From Candidatus Cloacimonadota bacterium (GTDB lineage: Bacteria > Cloacimonadota > Cloacimonadia > Cloacimonadales > Cloacimonadaceae), in the NCBI GenBank assembly GCA_012516855.1, contig JAAYWB010000104.1, positions 1-42,097 on the forward strand: a DNA stretch of 42,097 bases. The letters run 5' to 3'. The translations under genes and the position numbers were made by a program. The notes beneath the pieces were generated by a model that saw nothing but the letters and a program-made list of their open reading frames with translations, ran no database searches and was not told where the DNA came from. The stretch's first letter is position 1; each line of letters begins with the position of its first letter. Positions 22,072 to 28,758 of the stretch are shown piece after piece.

Positions 22072-22096
22072 CAATAGACGGCGGATGTGGTAGTAT
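22068..22096 (+). promoter_or_regulatory. Early promoter P2
   Basis: TTGACA (22068-22073), 17 bp ending TGTGG, and TAGTAT (22091-22096). A perfect 7-bp inverted repeat GGCGGAT (22080-22086)/ATCCGCC (22095-22101) brackets the extended -10. Confidence 0.9.
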
Positions 22097-22131
22097 CCGC
22101 CTTGTTTCATCTGCTTAAAAGGATTCTGAAT

Positions 22132-22266
22132 ATGACCACCCCCACCATCCCGCACTGGAAATTCAACAAGCAATGCGACGTGCCGCAAGAATGGGCCGAC
22201 GAGTATGCCCGCAAGATCGCCACCGGCGAGCATGTCCCGGTCAATGGCTGCCATTGCCGCAACTGA
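22132..22266 (+). CDS. 44-residue early protein
   Basis: A short frame MTTPTIPHWKFNKQCDVPQE ending NGCHCRN, with AAAGGA before ATG 22132, first gene after P2. A Cys-x-His-Cys end and one earlier Cys might bind metal. Function unknown. Confidence 0.55.
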   Translation: MTTPTIPHWKFNKQCDVPQEWADEYARKIATGEHVPVNGCHCRN

Positions 22267-22279
22267 AAGGGGAATGACC

Positions 22280-22591
22280 ATGCCTCACCTGACTGCCAAC
22301 GAAACCACCGCCGCGCTGTCCATCGCGCGGATCAAGCTGGGCGCCGCCGTCCGCGACCTTGAGTGCATCCTGCGCGAGCACGTGCTGGCCATTGCACAAC
22401 AAGCTGTATCGGATGGCGCGACCTATGAGAAATTCCTCGCCGCCTGCGTCGCCAATGCGCGCAACGCCCGTGCCGAAGCCTCTGGCGGCGCCGGCGATGT
22501 AGGCAACATCGTGGATGCCGTGACCCGCGCCGCTTGGCTGGATGCTGGCGCCGATCTTCAAATGAAATTTCTCTTCCTGAAAGGAGAATGA
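22280..22591 (+). CDS. Small helical early protein
   Basis: A 103-residue protein starting MPHLTANETTAALSIARIKL, largely helical and Ala-rich. ATG 22280 is preferred over 22274 because GAAAGGGG lies at the right distance. The last codons GGA GAA TGA double as the ribosome site of the next gene. No family is recognised. Confidence 0.6.
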   Translation: MPHLTANETTAALSIARIKLGAAVRDLECILREHVLAIAQQAVSDGATYEKFLAACVANARNARAEASGGAGDVGNIVDAVTRAAWLDAGADLQMKFLFLKGE

Positions 22592-22593
22592 CA

Positions 22594-23007
22594 ATGCCCA
22601 CAATAGATGGCGGTTTCCGCACCGGCGACAAGGTTACGCCCGAAGACTTCAATACCTCCGCGCCGCAAGGCGTGGTCTGCACGGTCGTGGTCGAAGACGG
22701 TCGCCACACCATGAAGGTTGAATTCCCGGACGGCCGGCAAGAATGGGTGCATCCGTACCGCTGGAAGCGCGCCCCGGTCGTTGCCGCGCCGCCAGCAATC
22801 ACCGAAGGCGAGCGTTCCCTGTATCGCTGGCAGTATCGCCAGACCTCGGGCTTCGAGGCGCCGCTTTGGCAGTGCATCAGCACGGCCGACTCGGCCAACC
22901 TCGACGCCCTCGCCAAGGGCTTTCCGGAGCACGTCACCGCCTATCGCCGCTATGCCAGCGAAGGTGGTTACTGGAACAACCTGCGCAACCTGATCGAAGG
23001 AGAATGA
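22594..23007 (+). CDS. Early protein of unknown function
   Basis: A 137-residue protein. The N-terminal half (RTGDKVTPEDFN, then GVVCTVVVEDG and MKVEFPDGRQEWVHPY) looks like a small SH3-like beta barrel. The C-terminal half is helical (DSANLDALAKGFPEHVTAY). ATG 22594 follows AAAGGAG. Its own terminal GGA GAA TGA forms the next gene's ribosome site. Function unknown. Confidence 0.6.
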   Translation: MPTIDGGFRTGDKVTPEDFNTSAPQGVVCTVVVEDGRHTMKVEFPDGRQEWVHPYRWKRAPVVAAPPAITEGERSLYRWQYRQTSGFEAPLWQCISTADSANLDALAKGFPEHVTAYRRYASEGGYWNNLRNLIEGE

Positions 23008-23009
23008 CC

Positions 23010-23174
23010 ATGCGTGTCACACCCTATTGCTACACCCCAGCCAAGCCCCGGCCGCGCCTCGCCATCCCGCATCAGCAGGAACCGAGCCACTACATCGCCA
23101 GCTTCGACCGGCTGAACCATCTCAAGCCGGGAGTCGCCTACATCATCGGCGGGACGAGGTATCCCAATGTCTGA
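23010..23174 (+). CDS. 54-residue early protein
   Basis: A short basic protein (MRVTPYCYTPAKPRPRLAIP) ending GVAYIIGGTRYPNV. GAAGGAGAATGACC precedes ATG 23010. Its 3' end overlaps the next gene by 8 bases. No family is recognised. Confidence 0.5.
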   Translation: MRVTPYCYTPAKPRPRLAIPHQQEPSHYIASFDRLNHLKPGVAYIIGGTRYPNV

Positions 23175-24081
23175 AAGAAAACCGGCCGGATATTGGGACG
23201 ATGACGCCAACGTGCTCGCCGAAGGGCGCAAGTATGCAAGCCGCAAGGAGTTTTATCGCGGTAACAGCCAAGCCTATAAAGTCGCTTGCCGACGCAACCT
23301 GCTTGACCAACTGTATCCGAGCTTACGCGCTGACTGGTCTGATAACGCCAACGTGCTCGCCGAAGGGCGCAAGTATGTGAGCCGCGCAGAGTTCAAGCGT
23401 GAAAGCGCAACCGCCTATGGAGTCGCTCGCCAACGCAAGCTGCTTGACCAACTGTATCCTAGCAAAAACGCCTTGCGCGCCGACTGGTCGGATGACGCCA
23501 ACGTGCTCGCCGAAGGGCGCAAGTATTCCAGTCGCAAAGAGTTTTATCGCGGCAACAATGGCGCCTATGATGCCGCTCGAAAGCGCAACCTGCTTGACCA
23601 ACTGTATCCGAGCTTGCGCGCTGACTGGTCGGATGACGCTTCCGTGCTCGCTGAAGGGTGTAAGTATGTAAGCCGCGCAGAGTTCAAGCGTGAAAGCGGT
23701 AGTGCTTATCAAGTCGCTTGGCAACGCAATCTGCTTGACTTGATCGACTGGCCCGAAGAAAACGCGCCTAGTGACAATGACGCAATCTACATCTGGCGCG
23801 CTGTCGGCGAATACTTCAACGGCCATCCGGTCTATAAAATTGGCGTGACAAGCGCACGCCTTGGCACGGCACGCATTGAAAAAGTCGGCCGTGCCGCCGG
23901 CTTTGAAGTTGATCTGATCTGCTGCGAACCCGTGCAGTGCAAGGCGACCGACCTTGAAGCCAAGCTGCACATCCTTGGCGAAAATCCGGGCTATACCGGC
24001 TTCGACGGCTGCACGGAGTTCCGCGCGCTGTCGCCTGCTTCTCTGGATTCCGCCATTACCATCATCCGCCAATCTGTCTGA
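23167..24081 (+). CDS. GIY-YIG-like (T5orf172/MUG113-type) protein with four N-terminal repeats
   Basis: A 304-residue protein. Residues 1-190 consist of four ~47-residue repeats with the pattern DANVLAEGRKYxSRxEFxR, then AYxxAxxRxLLDQLYP. These resemble the small DNA-binding repeats found in many phage endonucleases. The C-terminal domain (IYIWRAVGEYF, then VYKIGVTSARLGTARIEKVG and EAKLHILGENPG) fits the T5orf172/MUG113 branch of the GIY-YIG superfamily. Probably a DNA-targeting nuclease of the homing type. Its 5' end overlaps the preceding small gene. Confidence 0.75.
   Translation: MSERKPAGYWDDDANVLAEGRKYASRKEFYRGNSQAYKVACRRNLLDQLYPSLRADWSDNANVLAEGRKYVSRAEFKRESATAYGVARQRKLLDQLYPSKNALRADWSDDANVLAEGRKYSSRKEFYRGNNGAYDAARKRNLLDQLYPSLRADWSDDASVLAEGCKYVSRAEFKRESGSAYQVAWQRNLLDLIDWPEENAPSDNDAIYIWRAVGEYFNGHPVYKIGVTSARLGTARIEKVGRAAGFEVDLICCEPVQCKATDLEAKLHILGENPGYTGFDGCTEFRALSPASLDSAITIIRQSV
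23200..23700 (+). repeat. Four in-frame ~141-bp repeats in the GIY-YIG-like gene
   Basis: Copies start near 23200, 23341, 23491 and 23632 (spacing 141, 150 and 141 bp, all multiples of three). The core GACGCCAACGTGCTCGCC is nearly identical in the first three copies. Confidence 0.9.
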
Positions 24082-24094
24082 AAGGAGAATGAAC

Positions 24095-24601
24095 ATGACC
24101 GAGACCCATATCCCAATGCGCCAGCGCAGCGCCAAGGCCCAAGCCGAAGCGGGTGTGCTTATGCCTTATTTCCTGCCCGACACCGAAAAGGCAATGTCCG
24201 GCCCGTTGAACTACCATCTGACGATGGTTAAGTTCCCGGTCAATGTTCTCGAACGGCTGGTCGTCGCCGCCCGTGTGGATGCCGCCAGCAAGGAGCACCT
24301 GCGCAATCCGCTGGATAACCGGAGGGGACTGCGCTATCCCGCCATGCCACGCGAGACCGTGAATTTCCTGCGGCACACCTGCCTCAACCGCTCAAGCGAG
24401 AAGCAGGCGCACATCCCGACGGGCTACACGAACAGCTACGACAACATCATCAACAAGATCGAGCGCAAAGGCGTCGATGTCGCCGAGCGCATCCTCAACT
24501 TCAAGGTGAGCGTGCTGCGCCTCATCGCCGCGACTTATCCTGAATTGTCCCTAGAAGTAGATGAGCAAGTTTTTCAATCCATCCACAACCACAAGGAGTA
24601 A
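24095..24601 (+). CDS. Early protein of unknown function
   Basis: A 168-residue basic protein. ATG 24095 follows AAAGGAG by seven bases. It contains LNYHLTMVKFPVNVLERLVV and a long C-terminal helix region (YDNIINKIERKGVDVAERIL). No catalytic motif or family is recognised. Confidence 0.6.
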   Translation: MTETHIPMRQRSAKAQAEAGVLMPYFLPDTEKAMSGPLNYHLTMVKFPVNVLERLVVAARVDAASKEHLRNPLDNRRGLRYPAMPRETVNFLRHTCLNRSSEKQAHIPTGYTNSYDNIINKIERKGVDVAERILNFKVSVLRLIAATYPELSLEVDEQVFQSIHNHKE

Positions 24602-24607
24602 CTAGCC

Positions 24608-25006
24608 ATGAACATCAAACCCGCCCGCCGCCGCGTCACCGCCCCGCCGTCCGCAGAGTTCGACCTTTGGAACGGCGACCCTTTCAAGGACGAGCGCGAA
24701 CTGCGCCTGCTCGACAAGTTCGTTGCCGCAGTCATCATCCTCATGGTCTGCCTCGGCCTGCTGGCATACTGCACACCGGCCTCGGCCGCCGACTGCTGGG
24801 ATCGCTACTCGTGTGATCAAGAACGCCAACGCGAGGAAAGCCGGCGCGACACCGACCGCTGGTCGGCCGAGACATCCCGCCGCGTGCAAGAATCTGTCCG
24901 CGACCTCGAAGCGGGTTTCGAGCGCCAGCGTGCCGAAGCGCGGCATCAGGAACTGATCGACAGCATCGACGCCAACACCCTCGCGACGCGCCGCCGCCGT
25001 TACTGA
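24608..25006 (+). CDS. Membrane-anchored coiled-coil protein
   Basis: A 132-residue protein. After a 36-residue basic/acidic leader, one hydrophobic segment (FVAAVIILMVCLGLLAYC) ends with a possible cleavage site ASAAD. A highly charged helix follows (ESRRDTDRWSAETSRRVQES, then FERQRAEARHQEL) with two Cys just after the membrane segment. The topology is that of a periplasmic coiled coil, similar in form to an i-spanin, but it is placed in the early arm. AAGGAG precedes ATG 24608, and a terminator follows. Confidence 0.65.
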   Translation: MNIKPARRRVTAPPSAEFDLWNGDPFKDERELRLLDKFVAAVIILMVCLGLLAYCTPASAADCWDRYSCDQERQREESRRDTDRWSAETSRRVQESVRDLEAGFERQRAEARHQELIDSIDANTLATRRRRY

Positions 25007-25027
25007 CCCGACCCGCCGCATCACCCC

Positions 25028-25051
25028 AACCCAGCCGCGTGCTGGGTTTTT
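25028..25051 (+). terminator. Rho-independent terminator
   Basis: AACCCAGC, loop CGCGT and GCTGGGTT, followed by T residues to 25051. It ends the P2 transcription unit after the coiled-coil gene. Confidence 0.85.
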
Positions 25052-25075
25052 GGCTATCAACAGGAGGAAATGCAA

Positions 25076-25447
25076 ATGAGTTGGCGCGACTATGCTGAAC
25101 CGGGACCGTGGGATGATGACGAGCATGATGCCAGCGTCACCTGCAATCGCTGCGGGAAGACCGACCTTGAGTGGCGGCCTCACCCGCAGGGCTGGCGCCT
25201 CGTCGATGCCGAGGGCCATCCCCACCACTGCAAGCGCAGTCCGGCCGACGCCTTTGGCCCCACCTGCACCTACAAGAAGGGCAAGGCCGACGGCTTCGGC
25301 ACAGAATGGAAAACCGCTTGCGGCCACGATGTTTATTGCGGCACCCCGATGGAAGTCGGCTTCAGTCCTGCGCCGCTCCCCAACGAGGTCGGCAGGTTCT
25401 GTTCCTACTGTGGCAGGCTGATTAGCTTAGATGCAAAAACCACTTGA
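25076..25447 (+). CDS. Zinc-finger-like protein of unknown function
   Basis: A 123-residue protein. ATG 25076 lies eight bases after AGGAGG. Cysteine/histidine pairs (TCNRCGKT, GHPHHCKR, TACGHDVYCG, FCSYCGRL) suggest two or more structural zinc sites. No known enzyme family is recognised. It follows a terminator and has no obvious promoter in the 24-bp gap, so it depends on read-through. Confidence 0.6.
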   Translation: MSWRDYAEPGPWDDDEHDASVTCNRCGKTDLEWRPHPQGWRLVDAEGHPHHCKRSPADAFGPTCTYKKGKADGFGTEWKTACGHDVYCGTPMEVGFSPAPLPNEVGRFCSYCGRLISLDAKTT

Positions 25448-25472
25448 CAAACACCACGACTTGTGGTAATAT
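25444..25472 (+). promoter_or_regulatory. Early promoter P3
   Basis: TTGACA (25444-25449), 17 bp ending TTGTGG, and TAATAT (25467-25472), followed by GCAATCTC as in P1. The -35 overlaps the stop of the zinc-finger gene. Confidence 0.9.
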
Positions 25473-25503
25473 GCAATCTCACACTGACGAAAGGAGCAAT
25501 ATC

Positions 25504-26295
25504 ATGTCCCTCTGCCTCCACGCTGGCGCCAAGGCCATCAACCGCGATGCACTCGCCGCTCTCCCGCTGCCGGCTCCGCTCGGCAAAAGACACGCAATCC
25601 GGCCCTTCATTGAAGATGTGGAACTGATCGACGGCTTCCTCCGCAACGAGGGTTACATCATCGCCGACGAGGCGTTCGGTGTGCGCAACGACAAGAACGA
25701 CATGCCGGCCGACTTCTTCGGCGTGCTGACCGTGGCTCCGGCACGTGAGGGTGAGTACATCCCGGCTGGCACGGCCGACTTCAGCCTGCAAATCGGCGTC
25801 CGTGGCAGCTACGCTCAGACCATGACCCGAGCCATTTGCGTCGGCAACACCGTGTTCTGCTGCGACAACATGGCCTTCTCTTCGGAGATCGTCGTCGGCA
25901 CGAAGCAGACCACGAACTGCGCCAACCGCCTGCCGCAACTGCTGGCCGATGCCGTTGCCCGCATCCCGGCCTTCGCCGAGCACCAGATCGCTCGCTTCGA
26001 CGCCTACAAGGGTCGCCCGATGCAGCAGCGCAGCGGTGACGCCCTGCTCATCGAATGCGTTCGTCGCGGCATCCTGAACCCGAGCCAGATCGGCAAGGCG
26101 CTGGAATATTGGGATGCACCCGAGCACGCCGAGCACCTTGAGCGCGGCCAGCGCACCGCCTTCACGCTCTACAACAGCGTGACCGAGGCGCTCAAGCAGC
26201 CGAGCGGCAAGCCCAACGTCCTGCCCCTGTGGGAGCGCACCCTGCCTCTGACCGCGCTGTTCGATGAGGGTGTCGGTCTGGCCATGTTCCACTGA
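25504..26295 (+). CDS. DUF932-like protein
   Basis: A 263-residue protein. The middle (GVRNDKNDM, then FSLQIGVRGSYAQTMTRAIC and VGNTVFCCDNMAFSSE) matches the style of DUF932/phage-plasmid-like proteins common in phages and conjugative plasmids. Their function is not established. It is expressed alone from P3 and closed by a terminator, which implies high, independent expression early in infection. AAAGGAG precedes ATG 25504. Confidence 0.7.
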   Translation: MSLCLHAGAKAINRDALAALPLPAPLGKRHAIRPFIEDVELIDGFLRNEGYIIADEAFGVRNDKNDMPADFFGVLTVAPAREGEYIPAGTADFSLQIGVRGSYAQTMTRAICVGNTVFCCDNMAFSSEIVVGTKQTTNCANRLPQLLADAVARIPAFAEHQIARFDAYKGRPMQQRSGDALLIECVRRGILNPSQIGKALEYWDAPEHAEHLERGQRTAFTLYNSVTEALKQPSGKPNVLPLWERTLPLTALFDEGVGLAMFH

Positions 26296-26312
26296 TCCAC
26301 CCCCACCCCACC

Positions 26313-26336
26313 AACCCGGCCGAGCGCCGGGTTTTT
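26313..26336 (+). terminator. Rho-independent terminator
   Basis: AACCCGGC, loop CGAGC and GCCGGGTT plus T residues to 26336, 18 bases after the DUF932-like gene. It is a close relative of the terminator at 25028-25051. Confidence 0.9.
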
Positions 26337-26348
26337 GGGTATCAACAC

Positions 26349-26377
26349 CTGTTTGGACCTTTCTTTTGCGGCATAAT
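26349..26377 (+). promoter_or_regulatory. Weak promoter for the HNH-type gene at 26384
   Basis: CATAAT (26372-26377) preceded by TTGCGG. The -35 (CTGTTT at 17-bp spacing) is poor. Six bases separate the -10 from ATG 26384, so the transcript would be leaderless, as at 36475. Confidence 0.4.
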
Positions 26378-26383
26378 AAATAA

Positions 26384-26938
26384 ATGAAAAATATCAACAA
26401 AGTACAAACAAGATCAGCCTTTTTGCGTGAGCATTGCCGTGGTGATGTGCGTGCCGATGGGAAAACCTTCAACTGCTATCGGTTTGAAGGTGAAAAGGTA
26501 TATGAACAGTGGTGCTCGCCTGAACAACTGGCAAAGGAAAAGGCCGGTTCCAGCCGCGCTGCCGCCGCTTGGGCCAAGCGGCCTGAGAACAGGCAGCGAG
26601 TGGTGGAATATGCTAAAAAATCCAACGCCATTCGGAGAAAAATCCACCCTCAAAAATTTATGCTGGCTGCCGCTAAAAAAAGAGCGAAGGACGCCGGCTT
26701 ACCATTCAACATCTGTGAGGATGATATTGTCGTTCCTTCCACCTGCCCGGTCCTTGGGATAGCGATTGAAACGGCGGTTGGCAGGATGCAGGACAACTCA
26801 CCGTCGCTCGACAGGATCATCCCCGAACTCGGCTACGTAAAAGGTAATGTAAGTGTTATATCTTGGCGTGCAAATAAGATCAAAGGTGACGCCACGCCTG
26901 ATGAACTGGAAATGGTTCTGAAGTATGTCCGCCAATAA
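26384..26938 (+). CDS. HNH/endonuclease VII-like homing endonuclease
   Basis: A 184-residue basic protein. The C-terminal part (FMLAAAKKRAKDAGLPFNI, then CPVLGIAIE and SPSLDRIIPELGYVKGNV, then VISWRANKIKGDAT) is a well-known phage endonuclease signature, with SLDRI and N/H positions of an HNH fold. The N-terminal half is positively charged. It is more AT-rich than its neighbours and sits directly after a terminator. No Shine-Dalgarno site is seen. The start coincides with the predicted transcription start. Confidence 0.8.
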   Translation: MKNINKVQTRSAFLREHCRGDVRADGKTFNCYRFEGEKVYEQWCSPEQLAKEKAGSSRAAAAWAKRPENRQRVVEYAKKSNAIRRKIHPQKFMLAAAKKRAKDAGLPFNICEDDIVVPSTCPVLGIAIETAVGRMQDNSPSLDRIIPELGYVKGNVSVISWRANKIKGDATPDELEMVLKYVRQ

Positions 26939-27050
26939 TTTTGAGGCCATCAAGCCCCGCGACAACGGGCGCCGCGCCAACATCCCCGGCGCGTGGAACC
27001 GCGGCCTGCCGCTGATCGCCTACCTCGACGCGGGTACTGGCGTTCAGTAA
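26925..27050 (+). CDS. Possible 41-residue protein
   Basis: A frame MSANNFEAIKPRDNGRRANI ending YLDAGTGVQ overlaps the end of the HNH gene. It has no ribosome site and no homologue I recognise. It could be coupled to the upstream gene or be chance. Confidence 0.25.
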   Translation: MSANNFEAIKPRDNGRRANIPGAWNRGLPLIAYLDAGTGVQ

Positions 27051-27058
27051 TTCTCACC

Positions 27059-27080
27059 GCCCGGGGCTTCGGTCCCGGGC
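27059..27080. other. Stable hairpin with CTTCGG loop
   Basis: GCCCGGGG, CTTCGG-type tetraloop context, TCCCGGGC gives a 7-8 bp GC stem. It is not followed by a T-run, so it is more likely an RNA-structure element than an intrinsic terminator. Confidence 0.6.
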
Positions 27081-27134
27081 ACAGCAGCGCAGCGCACCGC
27101 ACTTCAAGGCAAGGCAAAGTACAGCAAGGCACTT

Positions 27135-27501
27135 CAACGCGGCCAGCCACTTCTCACGAGGCGGCTGTCCGAGTCGAAGACTCAATAGCAGAGCACTGCA
27201 TTTCAGCGCAGGGCATTGCACCGCATAGAAAAGCAAGACAACGCGGCCAGCCGCTTCTCACGAGGCGGTTGTCCGAGTCGAAAGGCTCGACAGCAGGGCA
27301 TTGCATTTCAAAGCACCGTTCCGTAATGCACGTCATTGCAGCGCAGGGCAATTCAACGCGGCCAGCCGCTTCTCACGAGGCGGTTGTCCGAGTCGAAGAC
27401 TCAAAGGCAACGCAATACAAGGCATCGAACCTCACGGCAAGGCATTGCACTTCAACGCGGCCAGCCGCTTCTCACGAGGCGGCTGGCCGAGTCGAAGACT
27501 C
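27135..27501. repeat. Four copies of a 49-bp double-hairpin element
   Basis: Copies lie at 27135-27183, 27239-27288, 27354-27402 and 27453-27501. Each starts CAACGCGGCCAGCC, has loop TTCTCACGAG, then a GGCGG arm, and ends with the palindrome GAGTCGAAGACTC (altered in copy 2). In copy 4 the first hairpin is a perfect 11-bp stem CGGCCAGCCGC/GCGGCTGGCCG. Other copies keep most pairs, with a G-T wobble. Confidence 0.9.
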
Positions 27502-27604
27502 AATTGCAGAGCACAGTACCGCAAGGTATAGCGTTGCAGCGAAGCGCATCGCATTTCAAAGCGCCCGTAAGGGCAACACTTTTCAATCAACAGGAGCCAA
27601 CGCA

Positions 27605-28201
27605 ATGTCAATCCAGCAAGCACTCGTCGCCATCACCGGCATCGGTAGTCTGCTTCAGAACAATCCGCAAACGGTTGATCCATTCAATCACTTCAGCCGC
27701 CTCAAGAAGCCGCTGACCAGCAAGATGAAGAAGACCGACGAAGACCTCATCGAACTTGGCAACATCGACACCGAGTCGAAACTTTACTTCGATCCTGAGA
27801 TCGGGGTTTATGTCCCGACCCGCTGGCTGACCGAACAGGTTGTGACCAGCGCCTTCGGCACCATCAAGGTCGGCAAGGCCAAGATGCGTGGCGGGGTGTT
27901 CGCCACCGAGGACAAGGCGAAGCTGATCTACGCCGGGATCGGCAAGGTCAAGGCCATCGCGGATGTCATCAATAACCCGGATTTCCGCCACCGCATGATC
28001 CTGCCGCAGAAGGACATCCGCATCGCCAAGGACTTCCCGATCTTCCGCGACTGGTCGTTCTCGACCGTGCTGGAATTCGATGACACCGTAGTCGATCTGG
28101 CCGGCCTCACCGCCATCATCAAGCGCAGCGCGATGTATGTCGGCTTCGGCGACTTCCGCCCGACGTTCGGCCGCGCAACCGCCGAGGTCACCAGTGTCTA
28201 A
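27605..28201 (+). CDS. Conserved phage protein of unknown function
   Basis: A 198-residue protein, ATG 27605 after CAACAGGAG. Features include YFDPEIGVYVPTRWLTEQVV near the middle and a C-terminal segment (SAMYVGFGDFRPTFGRATAE) of a type seen in many phage hypotheticals. It is translationally coupled to the next gene (GTGTCTAA overlap), and the pair probably work together. No enzymatic motif is seen. Confidence 0.65.
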   Translation: MSIQQALVAITGIGSLLQNNPQTVDPFNHFSRLKKPLTSKMKKTDEDLIELGNIDTESKLYFDPEIGVYVPTRWLTEQVVTSAFGTIKVGKAKMRGGVFATEDKAKLIYAGIGKVKAIADVINNPDFRHRMILPQKDIRIAKDFPIFRDWSFSTVLEFDDTVVDLAGLTAIIKRSAMYVGFGDFRPTFGRATAEVTSV

Positions 28202-28625
28202 GGCGCTGCTCGAAACGCTGGTGGCCCTCGAACTGACTGTGTTCGGCGCCCATATCCCGGGACAGGTGGTGCGTGACGCATTGCAGATTACCTTTCCGGA
28301 GGTCGGGACCAAGGCCGAATTCGACAAGCTGGCCTTGGCCGAGTTGTCAGGGATCGACTACGTGCGGAACCACTTGCTGAACGAAGGCAAGTATCTGCGT
28401 GCCGCGACCGAGGGCTATCGCATCCTTCTGCCGTCCGAAAACATCGGGCAGGTCGAAGCCTACATGAGCAACGCCGACCAGAAGTTGCGCCGCGCCATGA
28501 AACTGCTTCGCAACACGCCGAAGGAACACGCCCCGGACAACAGCAATCAGGTCGAAGCGCGTATCCAGATCAAACGGACCAGCGCACGCCACGTCCCGGG
28601 CACCAGCAGGAAGAAGAAGCCTTGA
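28194..28625 (+). CDS. Conserved phage protein of unknown function
   Basis: A 143-residue protein with a GTG start at 28194 overlapping the previous stop, with GAGGT six bases upstream. The helical N-terminal region (LLETLVALELTVFGAHIPG, then YVRNHLLNEGKYLRAATEGY) looks like a winged-helix or other small helical fold. The C-terminus is basic (TSRKKKP). Its stop lies on the -35 of P4. Confidence 0.65.
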   Translation: MSKALLETLVALELTVFGAHIPGQVVRDALQITFPEVGTKAEFDKLALAELSGIDYVRNHLLNEGKYLRAATEGYRILLPSENIGQVEAYMSNADQKLRRAMKLLRNTPKEHAPDNSNQVEARIQIKRTSARHVPGTSRKKKP

Positions 28626-28650
28626 CAAAGGGGGCGGATTGTGGTAGCAT
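28622..28650 (+). promoter_or_regulatory. Early promoter P4 (primase/helicase)
   Basis: TTGACA (28622-28627), 17 bp ending TTGTGG, and TAGCAT (28645-28650). A 9-bp perfect inverted repeat GGGGCGGAT (28631-28639)/ATCCGCCCC (28649-28657) brackets the extended -10 and shares its core with P2. Confidence 0.9.
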
Positions 28651-28665
28651 CCGCCCCTGCATTGG

Positions 28666-28752
28666 CCTCCGACTCAATGCCGCTGCCGCCATCGGGCCTG
28701 ATCTCCCGATGGCGGCAGCACCCCTTCCTCTTCGTCGGAGTTGCCTCGGAGG
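28666..28752 (+). promoter_or_regulatory. Structured 5' leader with alternative pairing to the ribosome site
   Basis: CCTCCGA (28666-28672) is perfectly complementary to TCGGAGG (28746-28752), the ribosome site of the primase/helicase. Shifted one base, CTCCGAC (28667-28673) is also complementary to GTCGGAG (28734-28740). Between them lies a perfect 15-bp hairpin (28682-28696/28705-28719). The two pairings are mutually exclusive and could switch translation. Confidence 0.65.
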
Positions 28753-28758
28753 CTACGT

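Larger units (their letters stand above)
27051..27604. other. Non-coding region with palindromic repeat array
   Basis: About 550 bp without a gene. It contains a strong hairpin (27059-27080), four 49-bp palindromic elements, and spacers made of recurring short words (GCATTGCA, CACTTCAACGC, GCAAGGCA). The element spacings (104, 115 and 99 bp) are not multiples of three, so the long open frame across it is not coding. Confidence 0.75.

Noticed and set aside
27135-27501. CRISPR array
   Set aside because: Repeats are 49 bp with two internal palindromes and variable tails, only four copies, and the 50-66 bp spacers share words with each other. No cas genes are present.
26993-28201. A 402-codon open frame covering the palindromic repeats and the gene at 27605
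   Set aside because: The repeat spacings are not multiples of three, so the repeats fall in different frames. There is no ribosome site upstream, while ATG 27605 has CAACAGGAG. Only the part from 27605 is accepted.
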